Part shown: one piece after another, positions 37,880-50,700 of the stretch
Layout of the letters: the number at the start of each line of letters is the position of its first letter
Position numbering within the stretch: the first letter of the stretch is position 1
Origin: Molanna angustata
Taxonomy: Eukaryota; Arthropoda; Insecta; Trichoptera; Molannidae
Length of the DNA stretch: 64,000 nt
Direction of reading: 5' to 3'
Assembly (NCBI GenBank): GCA_963576475.1
Contig: OY754967.1
Location: 25,742,651 to 25,806,650, forward strand
Translations under genes and position numbers: made by a program
The notes under the pieces: model-generated
What the model was told of the DNA's origin: nothing
The model's database searches: none
The model's input: the letters and a program-made list of their open reading frames with translations, nothing else

Positions 37880-38378
37880 AAACTAATGTCATAACTATAT
37901 TTGGTGAATTATTATTTAATATCATAATTGATTTATTTCATACAAACTACTGCTATGTGTAATAGTAGGTATGCCAATTCTTTTACAGTTCTGTAAGTAG
38001 GTCTCCATAAGATCAACGTATACTTACTTTACTACGTATAATAGATCAACGTATGACGGTGTTGAATGAACAATATTAAATTCTTTAGAAATTTATTATT
38101 TTCTGATTTGATATAGCTACCTAATTATTAATTTTGATATTTTGGGCCTCAGCTAGATACTAGGAAAAACGTGAATTTAAGCCATTTTGGTGAAAATTGA
38201 TTATTTCGACACACAAAATCACATCGCACGTTTAGATTACGTACCTACCTACCGAAGTTGTGATTGTAGATTCGGATAATCCCCGGTTGGGGAACTACTT
38301 AGATCGTTAAAAATTCCCTGATTACCGTAATGACGTTTAGTTTGTTTACTTTATAATGTATTTTTTCTTTCTTTGCAG
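37880..38378. other. DNA immediately upstream of exon 1
   Basis: Ends in a polypyrimidine tract and AG (38355-38378), consistent with intron sequence of an unseen upstream exon. No TATA/Inr promoter arrangement was convincingly identified. Confidence 0.4.
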
Positions 38379-38731
38379 ATATTTTTTCAACCACCAATGG
38401 AAAGAAAGAGATCGGGTCCGTCTGATTGATGTGCGGATTGCAGGACATATCGCCGATGAACGGTATAATGGGAATGAGAGGGAACCGCATTATTGTCATT
38501 AGCATAAACAAGGGTACCAGAATCTCAGCAATCTGAACAATGTTCGGAAGTAAGTTTCGCACCTGGATGGAGACACACATCGTCAGACCGAAGAAGAAAA
38601 ACCAGAGAGGGAAGGAAAATGCCAACGGCGTCGGAGTGAACGGGACAGAGAACGGGAGGAACCCCTCCTCCCCCAATGCCGTGCCCCTGCCACCAACCCC
38701 ACTCCCTCCCAACGGTGGGGGCTGCAAGCAT
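38379..38731 (+). CDS. Exon 1: 5' leader plus first coding segment (CDS 38540-38731)
   Basis: A pyrimidine-rich tract ends in cag at 38376-38378, which looks like a splice acceptor, so this exon probably begins at 38379 with at least one non-coding exon further upstream. Coding starts at ATG 38540 (context gaacaATG, A at -3). It yields 64 residues, MFGSKFRTWMETHIV... to ...GGGCKH, and ends at the donor CAT/GTGAGT at 38731/38732, phase 0. The coding part is GC-richer than its flanks, as expected for a real exon in this AT-rich DNA. The N-terminus is basic and is followed by Asn/Pro/Gly-rich sequence. A promoter or first exon was not identified. Confidence 0.75.
38397..38536 (+). promoter_or_regulatory. 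Two overlapping upstream ORFs in the 5' leader
   Basis: uORF1 runs 38397-38429 (10 aa, MERKRSGPSD) and has a strong-looking start context, ccaccaATGG. Its stop overlaps the ATG of uORF2 as TGATG at 38427-38431. uORF2 runs 38429-38536 (35 aa) in the same frame as the main ORF and stops at TGA 38534-38536, one codon before the main ATG at 38540. Such an arrangement usually lowers or conditions main-ORF translation by termination-reinitiation. Read-through of the TGA would add 37 residues to the N-terminus. The layout is seen; the regulatory effect is inferred and depends on the leader being transcribed as proposed. Confidence 0.5.
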
Positions 38732-41700
38732 GTGAGTACCATTTCCCAGTTCTGATTCTGCCGAGTTTTCAGTCAGTCTTTCGGCACTTGGTGGAACGGC
38801 GCCTCGCGTCGTTCAAATTAAATTTCTTTCTCCCGCGTCGTAGAAATCTTTTCGATTCAGTGGCTGCGTTTTGCCCCTCGTTCGACGCATCTCGTTACAA
38901 ATATTTTTGATTAATTCAAATCCGTAGATCTTTTTATCGCTTGTTTTTCGGCGGGAAAATCTTTTAAGTGAATTAATTTGTCCGTTTCATTGAGCTCACT
39001 TGATCGATGAGAAATTGAAATTGAACGCAACTTTCAAGTTTTACTTTACTTTAAATAAATCACGGAGATAAAATAAATGAGAGAGAAAATTTCATCTAAC
39101 ATCTTGATAAATAATTAATTGAAATATTATTATTTGAAGTGTGTTTGTTATAAAATGAGAATGTGTTCATTATTATTTGATATCTTGCCAAGAGTTGAAA
39201 CAATCAGTGTTCAATTATGTAACCATTAAGTGAAGTGTCGTGATGTTCTCTCATCCATGAAATAATTATGACCTATGTTTAATAAAAGGTACGTAGCATA
39301 TATAAAACAAATTAACTTTCAACTAGGATTTGATATTAATTGAATATACGGAACACTTCTAAGTTTTATTTTATTTACAATAATTAAGAATTAAAGTTAT
39401 TATTTTCTGCTAGATAATGTTTGCATTGCTATTTTCAAATCCATATTTTTCGTTAAAATTTTTGATAATTCACACTTTATTTTACCTACATGAGAGTTAA
39501 TTGTAAAATGGAAATATCTTTTAATGAATATATCTTTAATCTCTGAGTATCACAATTTGACATTTTTGCGCGGTGTACCACTCTGTTTATTGTAAACTTA
39601 TCGAACATATTTTTTTAAATTTTATATTGCTTCTCGAACAACTTTTTCTTAATTTCAATCAAATTTTCCCGCCAGCAGTTTTTTGCCAGGGCTGGTACTC
39701 TCTTTTACATAATTACTTAATCTATATCAACACATAATAAACAATAGAACAGAAATTAAAAGAAAAAATGCCAGAAAAAATATAAACTTGATTAATGTAT
39801 GAGCATATAATTATATGACCAAATTAACTTGACTAATATATGAGTGTATAACCCGCATAACCAAATCGCCATCAATCAACCGAATAAATAACTAACAGGT
39901 TCTATGTAAATTAGTTAACATGCACCCAATAACAAGTTGCCATATTTATTGAGACTAACGATACTAATTGTCTCACAGATCTAGAATGAAAACACAATTA
40001 TAAACTGTGTCTCCAGTGGGAGTGGGACCCGGGAACTTAGGATCAGCAGTCAGATACCTAACCAACCGAATCACGAAGGCCAACGATTTGTTTAAACAGA
40101 TATTGATAAAAATATTTTCATGTTTCCAACAAAACTATCCGACATTATACCTATGTACCTATAGATGTATATATATTTTTTTAGTTTCACACTAAAAATG
40201 TTTTTTTTTTTGTTTATTTTATACTTTTATCTATATTTAACATAATTTTAAGCTTGGTGCATATTCTGCATTGTTGATGAACGTATAAATTGCAGAGTTT
40301 TTGTCACAACTTTTTCGTTTCGAGATAATTTTCCTACGGTCGTACGAATGTAGGTTAATAAAGGTGTGGATGAATGTTATTCCAAAAATTATGAGGCCAC
40401 ATTTTATTGTTATTGTCATGAGTTCCCTAATTGCATATTTTGGGGTTATTTTAATAGAATTTTTTAATGTTCATTTTTATATAAGTATTGTTTCGTATTC
40501 ACAAATGTAATCTTCATTTTATGAGACTGTCTTTTTATGTAGGTATATATTTTTTCTAATAATATTTTAATCTAAAATTCGAACATGTTTTTTTCACTTT
40601 TATTTCAATCACTCAAATTGTATTTAATTGTTTTACTAATTGAAAATTGGCGTTTAAATTAAACTATAAATTAATGGGAATTTTTTTCAATGCGCATTGT
40701 CAGAATGGTCGGTTAATTTTTTTTTATGAACGAGTTACAATAACATAGTGAATCATTCTTTACTCAACAAAATGATTGTGTAAAATAGGTGAACAAAATT
40801 GTTTGAAGCAGTATTCAAACCCTCGTCCGTTTTTACCCGATTGCTTTGTTTCGAAGGACTTGAATTAAATACCTTAAGCATTGTTTTGCAATTATCATGA
40901 TGAAATCTTACATTTTCTTTTTTAGTCTGGGTACAATATTTAGATGAAATTTAATAACACTGCAGAAACTTCGAAAGTAAGTTTTTGCTAGATTGGATAT
41001 TTATTGAGTAGTTACATAGAGTACGTTTCACTTAAAAATGGACTTCACAGTAATGTTGATACGATTGTCAGTCAGGTGAATAATCTAAATTATGTTGCCA
41101 TATCGCACAAATTAAGTTCCCCAATACTCATTTTTCAAAACCAAAAAATAAATTGTAAAAGAAAACAAACTATGTTATATACGATAGAATGAAATAATAT
41201 GTCTCACATAATGATTTTTAACAAACCCAATTATTTTTTTAACGATTTGTGTAGATTTATCAGAAAAAAAACTAGTTTAAAGAATGCGACAGAATAAAAA
41301 ATAAATCCAGGAATATCCTGTGTAATGCATAACAACACGAAATGCAATTTTGCCAACATACTCGTAACAACGATGTACCTTTTTGCATGTAACGTAGTAT
41401 TTTCAAAATATCAATTTTTCAGCTGAATCGCCGTTTCCTGTGATACTAAGTATTACTTCCATTGTTTGAAATGTGAGTTCATTTCTCCGAGGATGGTTAA
41501 AACTTGACAACTTTCGAAATTGTCGAAATTTTTTATTTCTCTTCTGTTATTATTATCGGCTCCAACTCCCCAATCGTGGTTAGTCAAATTGGTTTTTCCA
41601 TCAGACATGAAAATCGTGTTTTGCTGTTTTAGGCCTTTCGGATATATGAAATATATTATTAAAACTTAATATTTCAAGAACGACCTTTTTCATCTTCGTC

Positions 41701-44700
41701 ACAAACTTGACAGAATGAAATGTTAAGAGAATCAATTTACCCACGTTTGTTTGATATTTGTATTAGAGGGTAACATTTCCAGAAGGAGATAGGAAAAATT
41801 TCGGTATGGCTAGTTAAATATATTAGTTTTTCTCTCGCCATTACCAATTTAATATTACATTATTCTACTTTAAGATATATGTCTTACACAGAAATATTTC
41901 TTATTAAAAGTTTTTGTATGATAAGAGAGGATTTCCTTGTGCCTGTGATTTTTTTTTTTGATTGGTCACTATAAAAGCATTTTTCGTTTAAATTGCTTTT
42001 CGAATTAATTTTATATATCATTGTTCTACTTACTTAATATCATTTAATAACAAATCAATAGGTAAGCTTAAAAAAACAAGCTGACAACATCTCACATATG
42101 TAGTTCAGCAATGAGGTTCACGATTCGTTCTGAATGTGAGACGGCTGGTGTGTGCGTATACACGCATGTTTATTCCAAATGTCGATTTGTTCAAGAGAAT
42201 GTATTCTCTTAACATATCGACAAAGTATTAAGCCGAGAACCGTGTATAAGGAATAGGTACTAGGAACATTTTGTATGGCGTAGTGGACTTTTTGCATGCT
42301 AAAAACACCAACTTAGAGGCTTCGCAGCATATATGTTCCCATATATGGATTTACTCAGAATTCGGAGTAGAACATTTTATGTGTGTTTTGTGTGTGTGTC
42401 TGTCCGTCTTCCCCGCTCAATTTACAGAGCCCAAAATTTCAAAATATATAAACAGTTATAGGCCTATAAAATTTTTATACTCAGAATGATGAATTTTTGT
42501 TTCAGTCAGGGGTTATCAAATTTTGAATTTTTACTTTATTTTTCCATATATCTCATATACCATAAAAGCTAGAACGCTGAAAATTGGTATAAATATAGAC
42601 AAATATCAAATTTGATTTTTCAAAAAATTCCAGAGGTTCTCAAACATTTTTTACTAAGAAAAACATTTTTTTATGATAATTGTTTCCATATATCTCAGAA
42701 ACCATAAAAGCTAGAAATTGGTACAAACATAGACAAATACAAAATCTCAAATTAGTTTATTAAAAAAAAATCCAGGGTTTCTCAAACATTATTTATTTAG
42801 AAAAATATTTTTTTTATGATAATTTTATGAGTTTAACTGTCTATATTTCCAAATCTTTTAAAAATATCGAAAATAGCCAAAACACCCCAACTAGATAATT
42901 AAATTTTCTATAAAAAATATTAGTATTGTAGAAGTATAATCTCAATTTTTTTTTAATAATTTTTATAAAAATTGAATTAAGTGACGATATTGCTTCATAC
43001 AATTTGTATGGCAGTCGCCTATACACAATATGTAAGAAGACTTGATAGTTTGATACTTTATCTCCAAACATACATACAGGACCATCATGCTGTTTTCATA
43101 TTCCGGGTAGGAACAGAGGACTGACCTCCATACTGTCCTATCTGACATACATACCAACATGACATGTGTGAAAATTTTCAATAATTTGGATTTATGGGTT
43201 TATAGTTTTGTACTTATTCTTCAACTATACATACTATCGCTATCGACAGTTGGATCTCATGTGTTACATGCAACTAGTTTATAACGTAATGTCGCTGGTT
43301 ACTCCACAGTGTGAGATTGTCCGTAGTACTTACCTTATAAAAGTGCTTCAGATTTATTTTATTTTCTACTGACCCAGATTTTTCTTTAAAAATGTATTCA
43401 ATATGTTGTTTTCGTTCGCTATTTTCTAAGTGTTCAAACTTTTGTACGGGTAATTAGTCTATTCCTAACTTTGGTCGGTTTCTTATGTTGGCTGTCCTAA
43501 TTTCACACCCATTAATTACTTGGTTCTTGGAGTATATTTTTATCAACTTTTCTTTTCTGTGTATCCGAAAGTTTTTATCTCTCATAAAAATTGTTGGGAG
43601 TACCTAATGCTCGATATAGGTAAAAGAAGGATGTTTTCAAACAGCTTGATGTAGTCATTGAGCATTTTGAATTAATACGTCTGGAATTTTGCATTTTTTT
43701 TAGCGCATAAAGTGATCAGGTAAGCCAGCCGATGACAGGTCGCAAGCCCTGTAGGTGCCTTGAGTTTCTGTTTCTACTATAATATCCCAACATCGTCTCG
43801 TTGAGATGTTAAAAAAGTTTGTCATTAAAAATTGCATATTTTCATATACCTACTTAACCTGCAAGTGTCACCAAAGTTGGAAACAAAAATTAACACGCTA
43901 AGAAATGCTTTAGTTGGGTAGCTTTAGTGAAAAACTTTTTTATATCAGACAAAATTTAGACCTCTTCCAATGGTCGATTTGTTCAAGAGAAATTATTTCT
44001 CTTCATAAATCGACAGTATTAACTTAGTCTCGTATAGGAGAATTGTATGCAGTAGTAGACTTTCTTACATTCTGCTACATATTAAAAATCAAATTTTTGT
44101 GGTTCGTTTTATTCGTAAATGATATTAAAAGCAAACATCTTTTGCTGGCGTAGAATTTATTTCTCGACATATCGGCAAAGTATCATGCCAAGATACGCGA
44201 GATTAGTATGCCAGGTTTATATTTTTCAAGATTTTTTCAACTTTTAAGTCAAAAAACGCCAACTTAGAGGCACTTGCACCATATAATTATGTTATATATA
44301 CGAATGAATTCAGAATTCGGAGAAGAACATTTAGTGTGTGTGTGTGTGTGCTAATACACCCTTCGTTCAGAAAATTTTAGACCTACAAAACTTTTATACT
44401 GAATTTTGAATTTTTCGACCAATCAGGGGTTATCAATTTTTTTTCATATATCTCTAAAACAATAAAAGGTAGAATGCTGAATAGACAAATACAATATTTC
44501 AAACTTCGAAAAAAACAGGGTTTCTCAAACTTTTTTCTTAAAAAACACATATTATTATGACAATTGTATGTTTTTAACTGCCTATATTTCAATTTTTTAA
44601 TATATCATAAAACTCCGAAACTCTCCAACTAGATAATTTAATTTTCTATAAAAATATACACATTAAAATAGTAATTTCCTACTCCTTAAACTTTTTTTAA

Positions 44701-47700
44701 TATTTTTTTTTCCTAAATTGAATTAAGTGACGACATCGTTTTATTCAATTTGTATTTATCTGGCAGATTACACAATATCTACGGGGACACTTATAGTTTT
44801 CCTATACTGATATTCTGATATACATGTTTTGTAATAGTATAGTGAATCACAATGTCTTAAAACATTTATTAATTTGGAATAAGGGTTTAGAGTTTCGTAC
44901 GTAGGTATTCTCCAACTATACATAATATCGCCATTCGCCATCGACAGTTGGATCTCATGTGTTACATGCAGCTAGTTATAATAAATAAACTTTGAATCGC
45001 AAAATAATTATCGACTTACTTCATCATTCAAGTACTTATCTTACTAATACAGTATAAAGCCTGATATTACTTCAACTACGTATATAGTCTGTATAGTACA
45101 TATTATATATCCTTAAATTTTAACCACAGCTTGTATTCTTGTTTATACTTTCAGTTAAACTCTGTGAGTTTGTGGTCCTTTTGTATTCGGTGCTCTTTCA
45201 CCTGTCAATTAATGTCGCCCTGTCGTTGGATATCTTTCCCAACAATGCAAACTTATAAAGTATTAATAACTTATGTACATTTCCTTTTGTCGTATCTTGG
45301 TTGGTTGAAAGGTTGAACTTATACCTACTGACAACAACAAGTCTGTCTATTATTTATGACAAGTCTTAATTTTTTATACAATTTTAGTAGGGGTTTTTGA
45401 TACCTAAGTATTAACAACGAGAATGATATTAGCATTGAGATTGGGAAGAGGATTCTTGCAGCTAATCGGAGTAACTATAGTCTCATTGGACAATAATTAT
45501 TGAAGTCACGCCTATTGTGCAGAAAAACTAAAACCACGCTATACAAACCACTAATTAGACCAGTCTTAACATATGCCCCAGAAACCTGGACTAACCAAAC
45601 ACGATGAAAACAGACTGGACGCCTTTGAAAGAAAAATCTCACGCAGAATATATGGACCTATTAACGACGGTCAAACATGGCATAAATGATGTAACACCGA
45701 GCTCTATGATCTTTACCAGGACATCAGCGTGGTCAAGTTCATTATGATAAACACTATGCTGGTTGGGACATTTACACCATATGGATGATATGGAGCTCCC
45801 AAAAAGGTGTTGTTAATGATCCAACAGATAGAAGAAGCGTAGGGAGATCTAAACTACGGTGGTTGGACGGCAGGCAGTAGAACTGCAAGGTGGTAGCCAA
45901 CGATAGAGCAGTATAGAGAAGATTCTTGGAGGCAGCTAGGACCCATCAAGGGTTGTGTCGCTGAGGATGATGATGTTTTTGATAAGTATCTATTTAAGTG
46001 TAATATTCAATTGATTTTCAATAATTCTGGTTATTCTTAGTAAAATTAATGAAATAATTTATAGTTTAATTGATGCTCTACGTAATTTTATAAATTCTTG
46101 TAATATTACAAATATGCAATTCTGATTAGTAAGGATTAATATTGAATGACCATTGTATTATACTGATAAGATATCTGACTTTATGCCTTCGAAGTTTGGT
46201 TCCATGTGAAGTAAAAATTCATTTGAAATAATTTCTCACGTTATTAATCCTTCTCTGGGCATAAAATATTGTTTAGACTTAAGAATGTTGATAAAAAATG
46301 AATAATAGGAAGAAGTCGGCCAAGTAAACAATGACACGATCATATTATAAACAATATTTTGATAGAAGGAAAATTACAAGTTTTAATTATCTAATTCTAT
46401 TTATGAGACCAGCCCCCCTAGACAACATGCCATTAAAGCTAAGCGTTATATCGCTAAGCGATAGAAATGTATGAAATTTGTGGCTGTCACGTGTTGTCAT
46501 AGCGACCAATTTCATACATTTACTATCGCTTAGCGATATAACGCTTAGCTTAAATGACACGTTGTCTAGGCCCCCAGGCCCCCAAGTCAAATTGAAAACG
46601 CTGCAATGTTCGTTATCGCCAAGCGCTAATTTTTTTTTGTATGGGATTTGACGTTTGTTGTTTGTTATTGTAGAAAAAATTTCTACAACAAACGTCAAAT
46701 CACATACAAAAAAAAAAAAGCGCTTGGCGATAACGAACAGCGTTTTCAATTTGACTCAGGGCCCTTGTATGGATATTCTTAGTAAGAAGGCAATAAATTT
46801 GTGTAATAACAGGAGTAGCATCTCTACCTGCCCTTATAATAGTGGCATGGCGTGATATGATACGTGAGTTTTAAGGAATTGTCGTCTTCCAATAAACTTG
46901 CCATATGGTGTTAGACCTTTAAGTTTATAATTTACAATTAATAATAGAATCATTTGATTTTGAAAAATAAAATACACGAAATATACTGGACAACGATTCG
47001 TATATGAAATTTAATACTTAGTTTGTGTAGGGGAATATATTATATCTTAATAAACATCCAAAATCATAATAAGGATAAGAGTTAGGTAATTCTACAATAG
47101 GTATTGTAGGTATCTATGTATTATTGTGGAGATTTTTATTAGGGTTTCCTTATTTACAGCGAGAACCCGCGATATCAAAAGGCAATATTTCTCTTTTAAA
47201 CACAAGCCTGAAAGTGAGTGAACCATAAACATTCTGAAAAAATGGAGGTACAATTAAATTTTTTGTATTTATTTAGTCAAATGTATCGTTTCTAGATTAA
47301 AGCATCATAAATAATTTTATATCATAATTCTAAATCATTTTTAATATCTAAACTATAGAATATTGTGAACAATACTAAATATTTTAAATAGTTGTGAGAC
47401 AATTTTTTTTTTAGTTTAGGATGTTTTTACTTATGATTGGGAATATTTTATTTATGTCTAGATGTAAAGTCTGATTTTTAGTTTAGGATGTTTTTACTTA
47501 TGATTGGGAATATTTTATTTATGTCTAGATGTAAAGTCTGATTTTTAGTTTAGGATGTTTTTACTTATGATTGGGAATATTTTATTTATGTCTAGATGTA
47601 AAGTCTGATTTTTAGTTTAGGATGTTTTTACTTATGATTGGGAATATTTTATTTATGTCTAGATGTAAAGTCTGATTTTTAGTTTAGGATGTTTTTACTT

Positions 47701-50700
47701 ATGATTGGGAATATTTTATTTATGTCTAGATGTAAAGTCTGATTTTTAGTTTAGGATGTTTTTACTTATGATTGGGAATATTTTATTTATGTCTAGATGT
47801 AAAGTCTGATTTTTAGTTTAGGATGTTTTTACTTATGATTGGGAATATTTTATTTATGTCTAGATGTAAAGTCTGATTTTTAGTTTAGGATGTTTTTACT
47901 TATGATTGGGAATATTTTATTTATGTCTAGATGTAAAGTCTGATTTTTAGTTTAGGATGTTTTTACTTATGATTGGGAATATTTTATTTATGTCTAGATG
48001 TAAAGTCTGATTTTTAGTTTAGGATGTTTTTACTTATGATTGGGAATATTTTATTTATGTCTAGATGTAAAGTCTGATTTTTAGTTTAGGATGTTTTTAC
48101 TTATGATTGGGAATATTTTATTTATGTCTAGATGTAAAGTCTGATTTTTAGTTTAGGATGTTTTTACTTATGATTGGGAATATTTTATTTATGTCTAGAT
48201 GTAAAGTCTGATTTTTAGTTTAGGATGTTTTTACTTATGATTGGGAATATTTTATTTATGTCTAAATGTACATAGTTTGAACAAAAATAAAAAGTCGGGT
48301 ATAATATTTTTATTAACTAATTATTTTTTGTTGTCTGTTTATATTGTGTTTATTTTTATTTATTTCACTTTTAAAACTGTATTCTTTAATTTAAAATTAT
48401 GCAAGTATTCCTAATGTTTATTTTTATAGCTTTCTTATTCTTTTGTTTTTTACTGTAATGTAATAATTTCACAAATGTACAGGTGGCTGCTTCAGAACAG
48501 ATTTATTCTAGTGAGGCGGCTATCTTATATTAAAATAATGTATATGTTTATATGATCATAAATAAATAAATAAAAAAAATAAATAAATAAAATATGGAGT
48601 TTTAAATCATCGAAAGTAAAATAGAATTTCCTTAGTACTTATTCATTTAAATTTTTGTTGAAGTCAGTAAAACGAAACATCTTATTATATCCAAACAACC
48701 TTCATGTATAAGCTAACTGTTGATAATAAGCTCGTGGAGCAAGTAGTGAGTTTCAAATATTTAGGAGTAGAGATCTGCAGCCATAATGACCTATACACTG
48801 GAGTCCGCGAACAAGTCAATAAAGCATCTGCCGTATCTGGATGTCTAAAAAATGTCTGGAAAAAAACACATGCGTATTGACAGCAAGGTCAGAATATATA
48901 AGACATCCGTGCGACCGATCATGACATATGTTGTGGAAACGCGTGCAGACACTGAACGAACCAAGAGGCTCTTATGGACAACGGAAATGAGGGTTATAAG
49001 ATCAATCACTGTACAAATTCTCCGAGATCGTGTTCGCAATGTTGAAATAAGAAAAACATGTGGAATAGAGGACTTCGTTCGGTGGAGTAGATCCAGAAGA
49101 AGACATTGGAAGGACCGCGTAGCCAGAATGGACTTGCGTATGTATCAGCAAATGAAATCCCCTCTGGTCGCCGTCTACCCGGAAGACCACCCAAGAGATG
49201 GAAGAATAGTTGGACTTCGTCATCTCAGGAGGAATAGTTTTTGTATTATAGACCAACAGGTCTACATAACGAAGAAGAAGTAATTCAAATAATTCATAAT
49301 AAATATTAAAAAAATGCATGTAGGTGTATGTTTATGTTTCATATGTATGTAAGGTTCTGTGTGAAATTATATAACCGGATAACCACCCTCAAAATCAACA
49401 ATAATAATTGAAAAAAAATATATTGAAAATATGTCAGTTGTTAAAAAAAAATTCTCTGAACTTTGAAGTTTACAATCAAGTAATTTATTGTATTGACACT
49501 TTAATTTATTGTATTGACAGTAATTTATTGTATTTTAATCTCTACTTCTTCATATCAATAAATTATACAATCCAAAATTGTTTGATTTACTTCGGGTAAA
49601 CAAAACATTTTTTTACAAAAAAATATATAATAATTGACAATACCTAGGTGTTTAGTTTTATTTTCTGTTGGTGGTCATTTCGATTTCGGGCATTTTTTGA
49701 TCCAAACGAGTTCAATTAAAAGTATGGTCAAATTCAATATTGTATAGGTATATTCACCCTTTTATTTACCCAGGTGGGGTAGGTATAAATGTATATAAAT
49801 TAAATTGTGAAAGCCTCGCCTCACATTTGTTTAATCTAATATCAAATACGGTTAAAGTTCCATTATTGCCTAACTTTGTAAAACAAACTGAATCCCAATT
49901 TTCAAATGGAATTACTAATCTAGTGGCATTTGGATTGAAATTAAAGTTCTGAGGGTATTCAAATGAAGATTCACTTAAAGGTTAGGTTTAATTACTTTGG
50001 TGCCAATAGATATATATTCATGTCTAGATACGCGAATATTTCTTTTGATAAATTGGGGATGCGACGACCTTTACGATCGTTGCAATAAATACTTTTTAGA
50101 CGAAACAACAAAAATACTTAAATCAACTGTAGATTATTTATTTGCTAGAATTCCATTTTACATTAAATTAAAAATAAAACAATATGTTTGTAATTCTACA
50201 TACAATATTATTATTTTAACGCCTTGTTGAACAAGGCAGAATAGCTACCGACATAAAAACAATATAGGAAATAATTCTACATACAATATTATTATTTTAA
50301 CGCCTTGTTGAACAAGGCAGAATAGCTATCGACATAAAAACAATATAGGAAATAATTCTACATACAATATTATTATTTTAACGCCTTGTTGAACAAGGCA
50401 GAATAGCTATCGACATAAAAACAATATAGGTAATAATTCTACATACAATATTATTATTTTAACGCCTTGTTGAACAAGGCGGAATAGCTACCGACATAAA
50501 AACAATGTAGGTAATGTATGTAGAATCAAAAACCTTAAATAAGTCATAATATATATCTTTTATTTGAAATTGTATTTTTTTTCAACTTAATATTATTGTT
50601 TATATTTACTAATTTTGTTACAGTGCCTTCTTTTTCTTTTATGTTTATGATAGTTTTATTATTTTAATTTGTAATTTCAATGTGTGTACTTAATTGTTGT

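Noticed and set aside
38299..38742. 147-aa minus-strand ORF
   Set aside because: Antisense shadow of exon 1; the plus frame has splice sites and joins in phase to five further exons.
47408..48277. Regular direct repeats that might suggest a CRISPR array
   Set aside because: The units are contiguous 67-bp tandem repeats with no unique spacers, and the genome is eukaryotic.
48845..49319. Three minus-strand ORFs (64, 105 and 62 aa)
   Set aside because: Antisense of the RTE-like LINE fragment.
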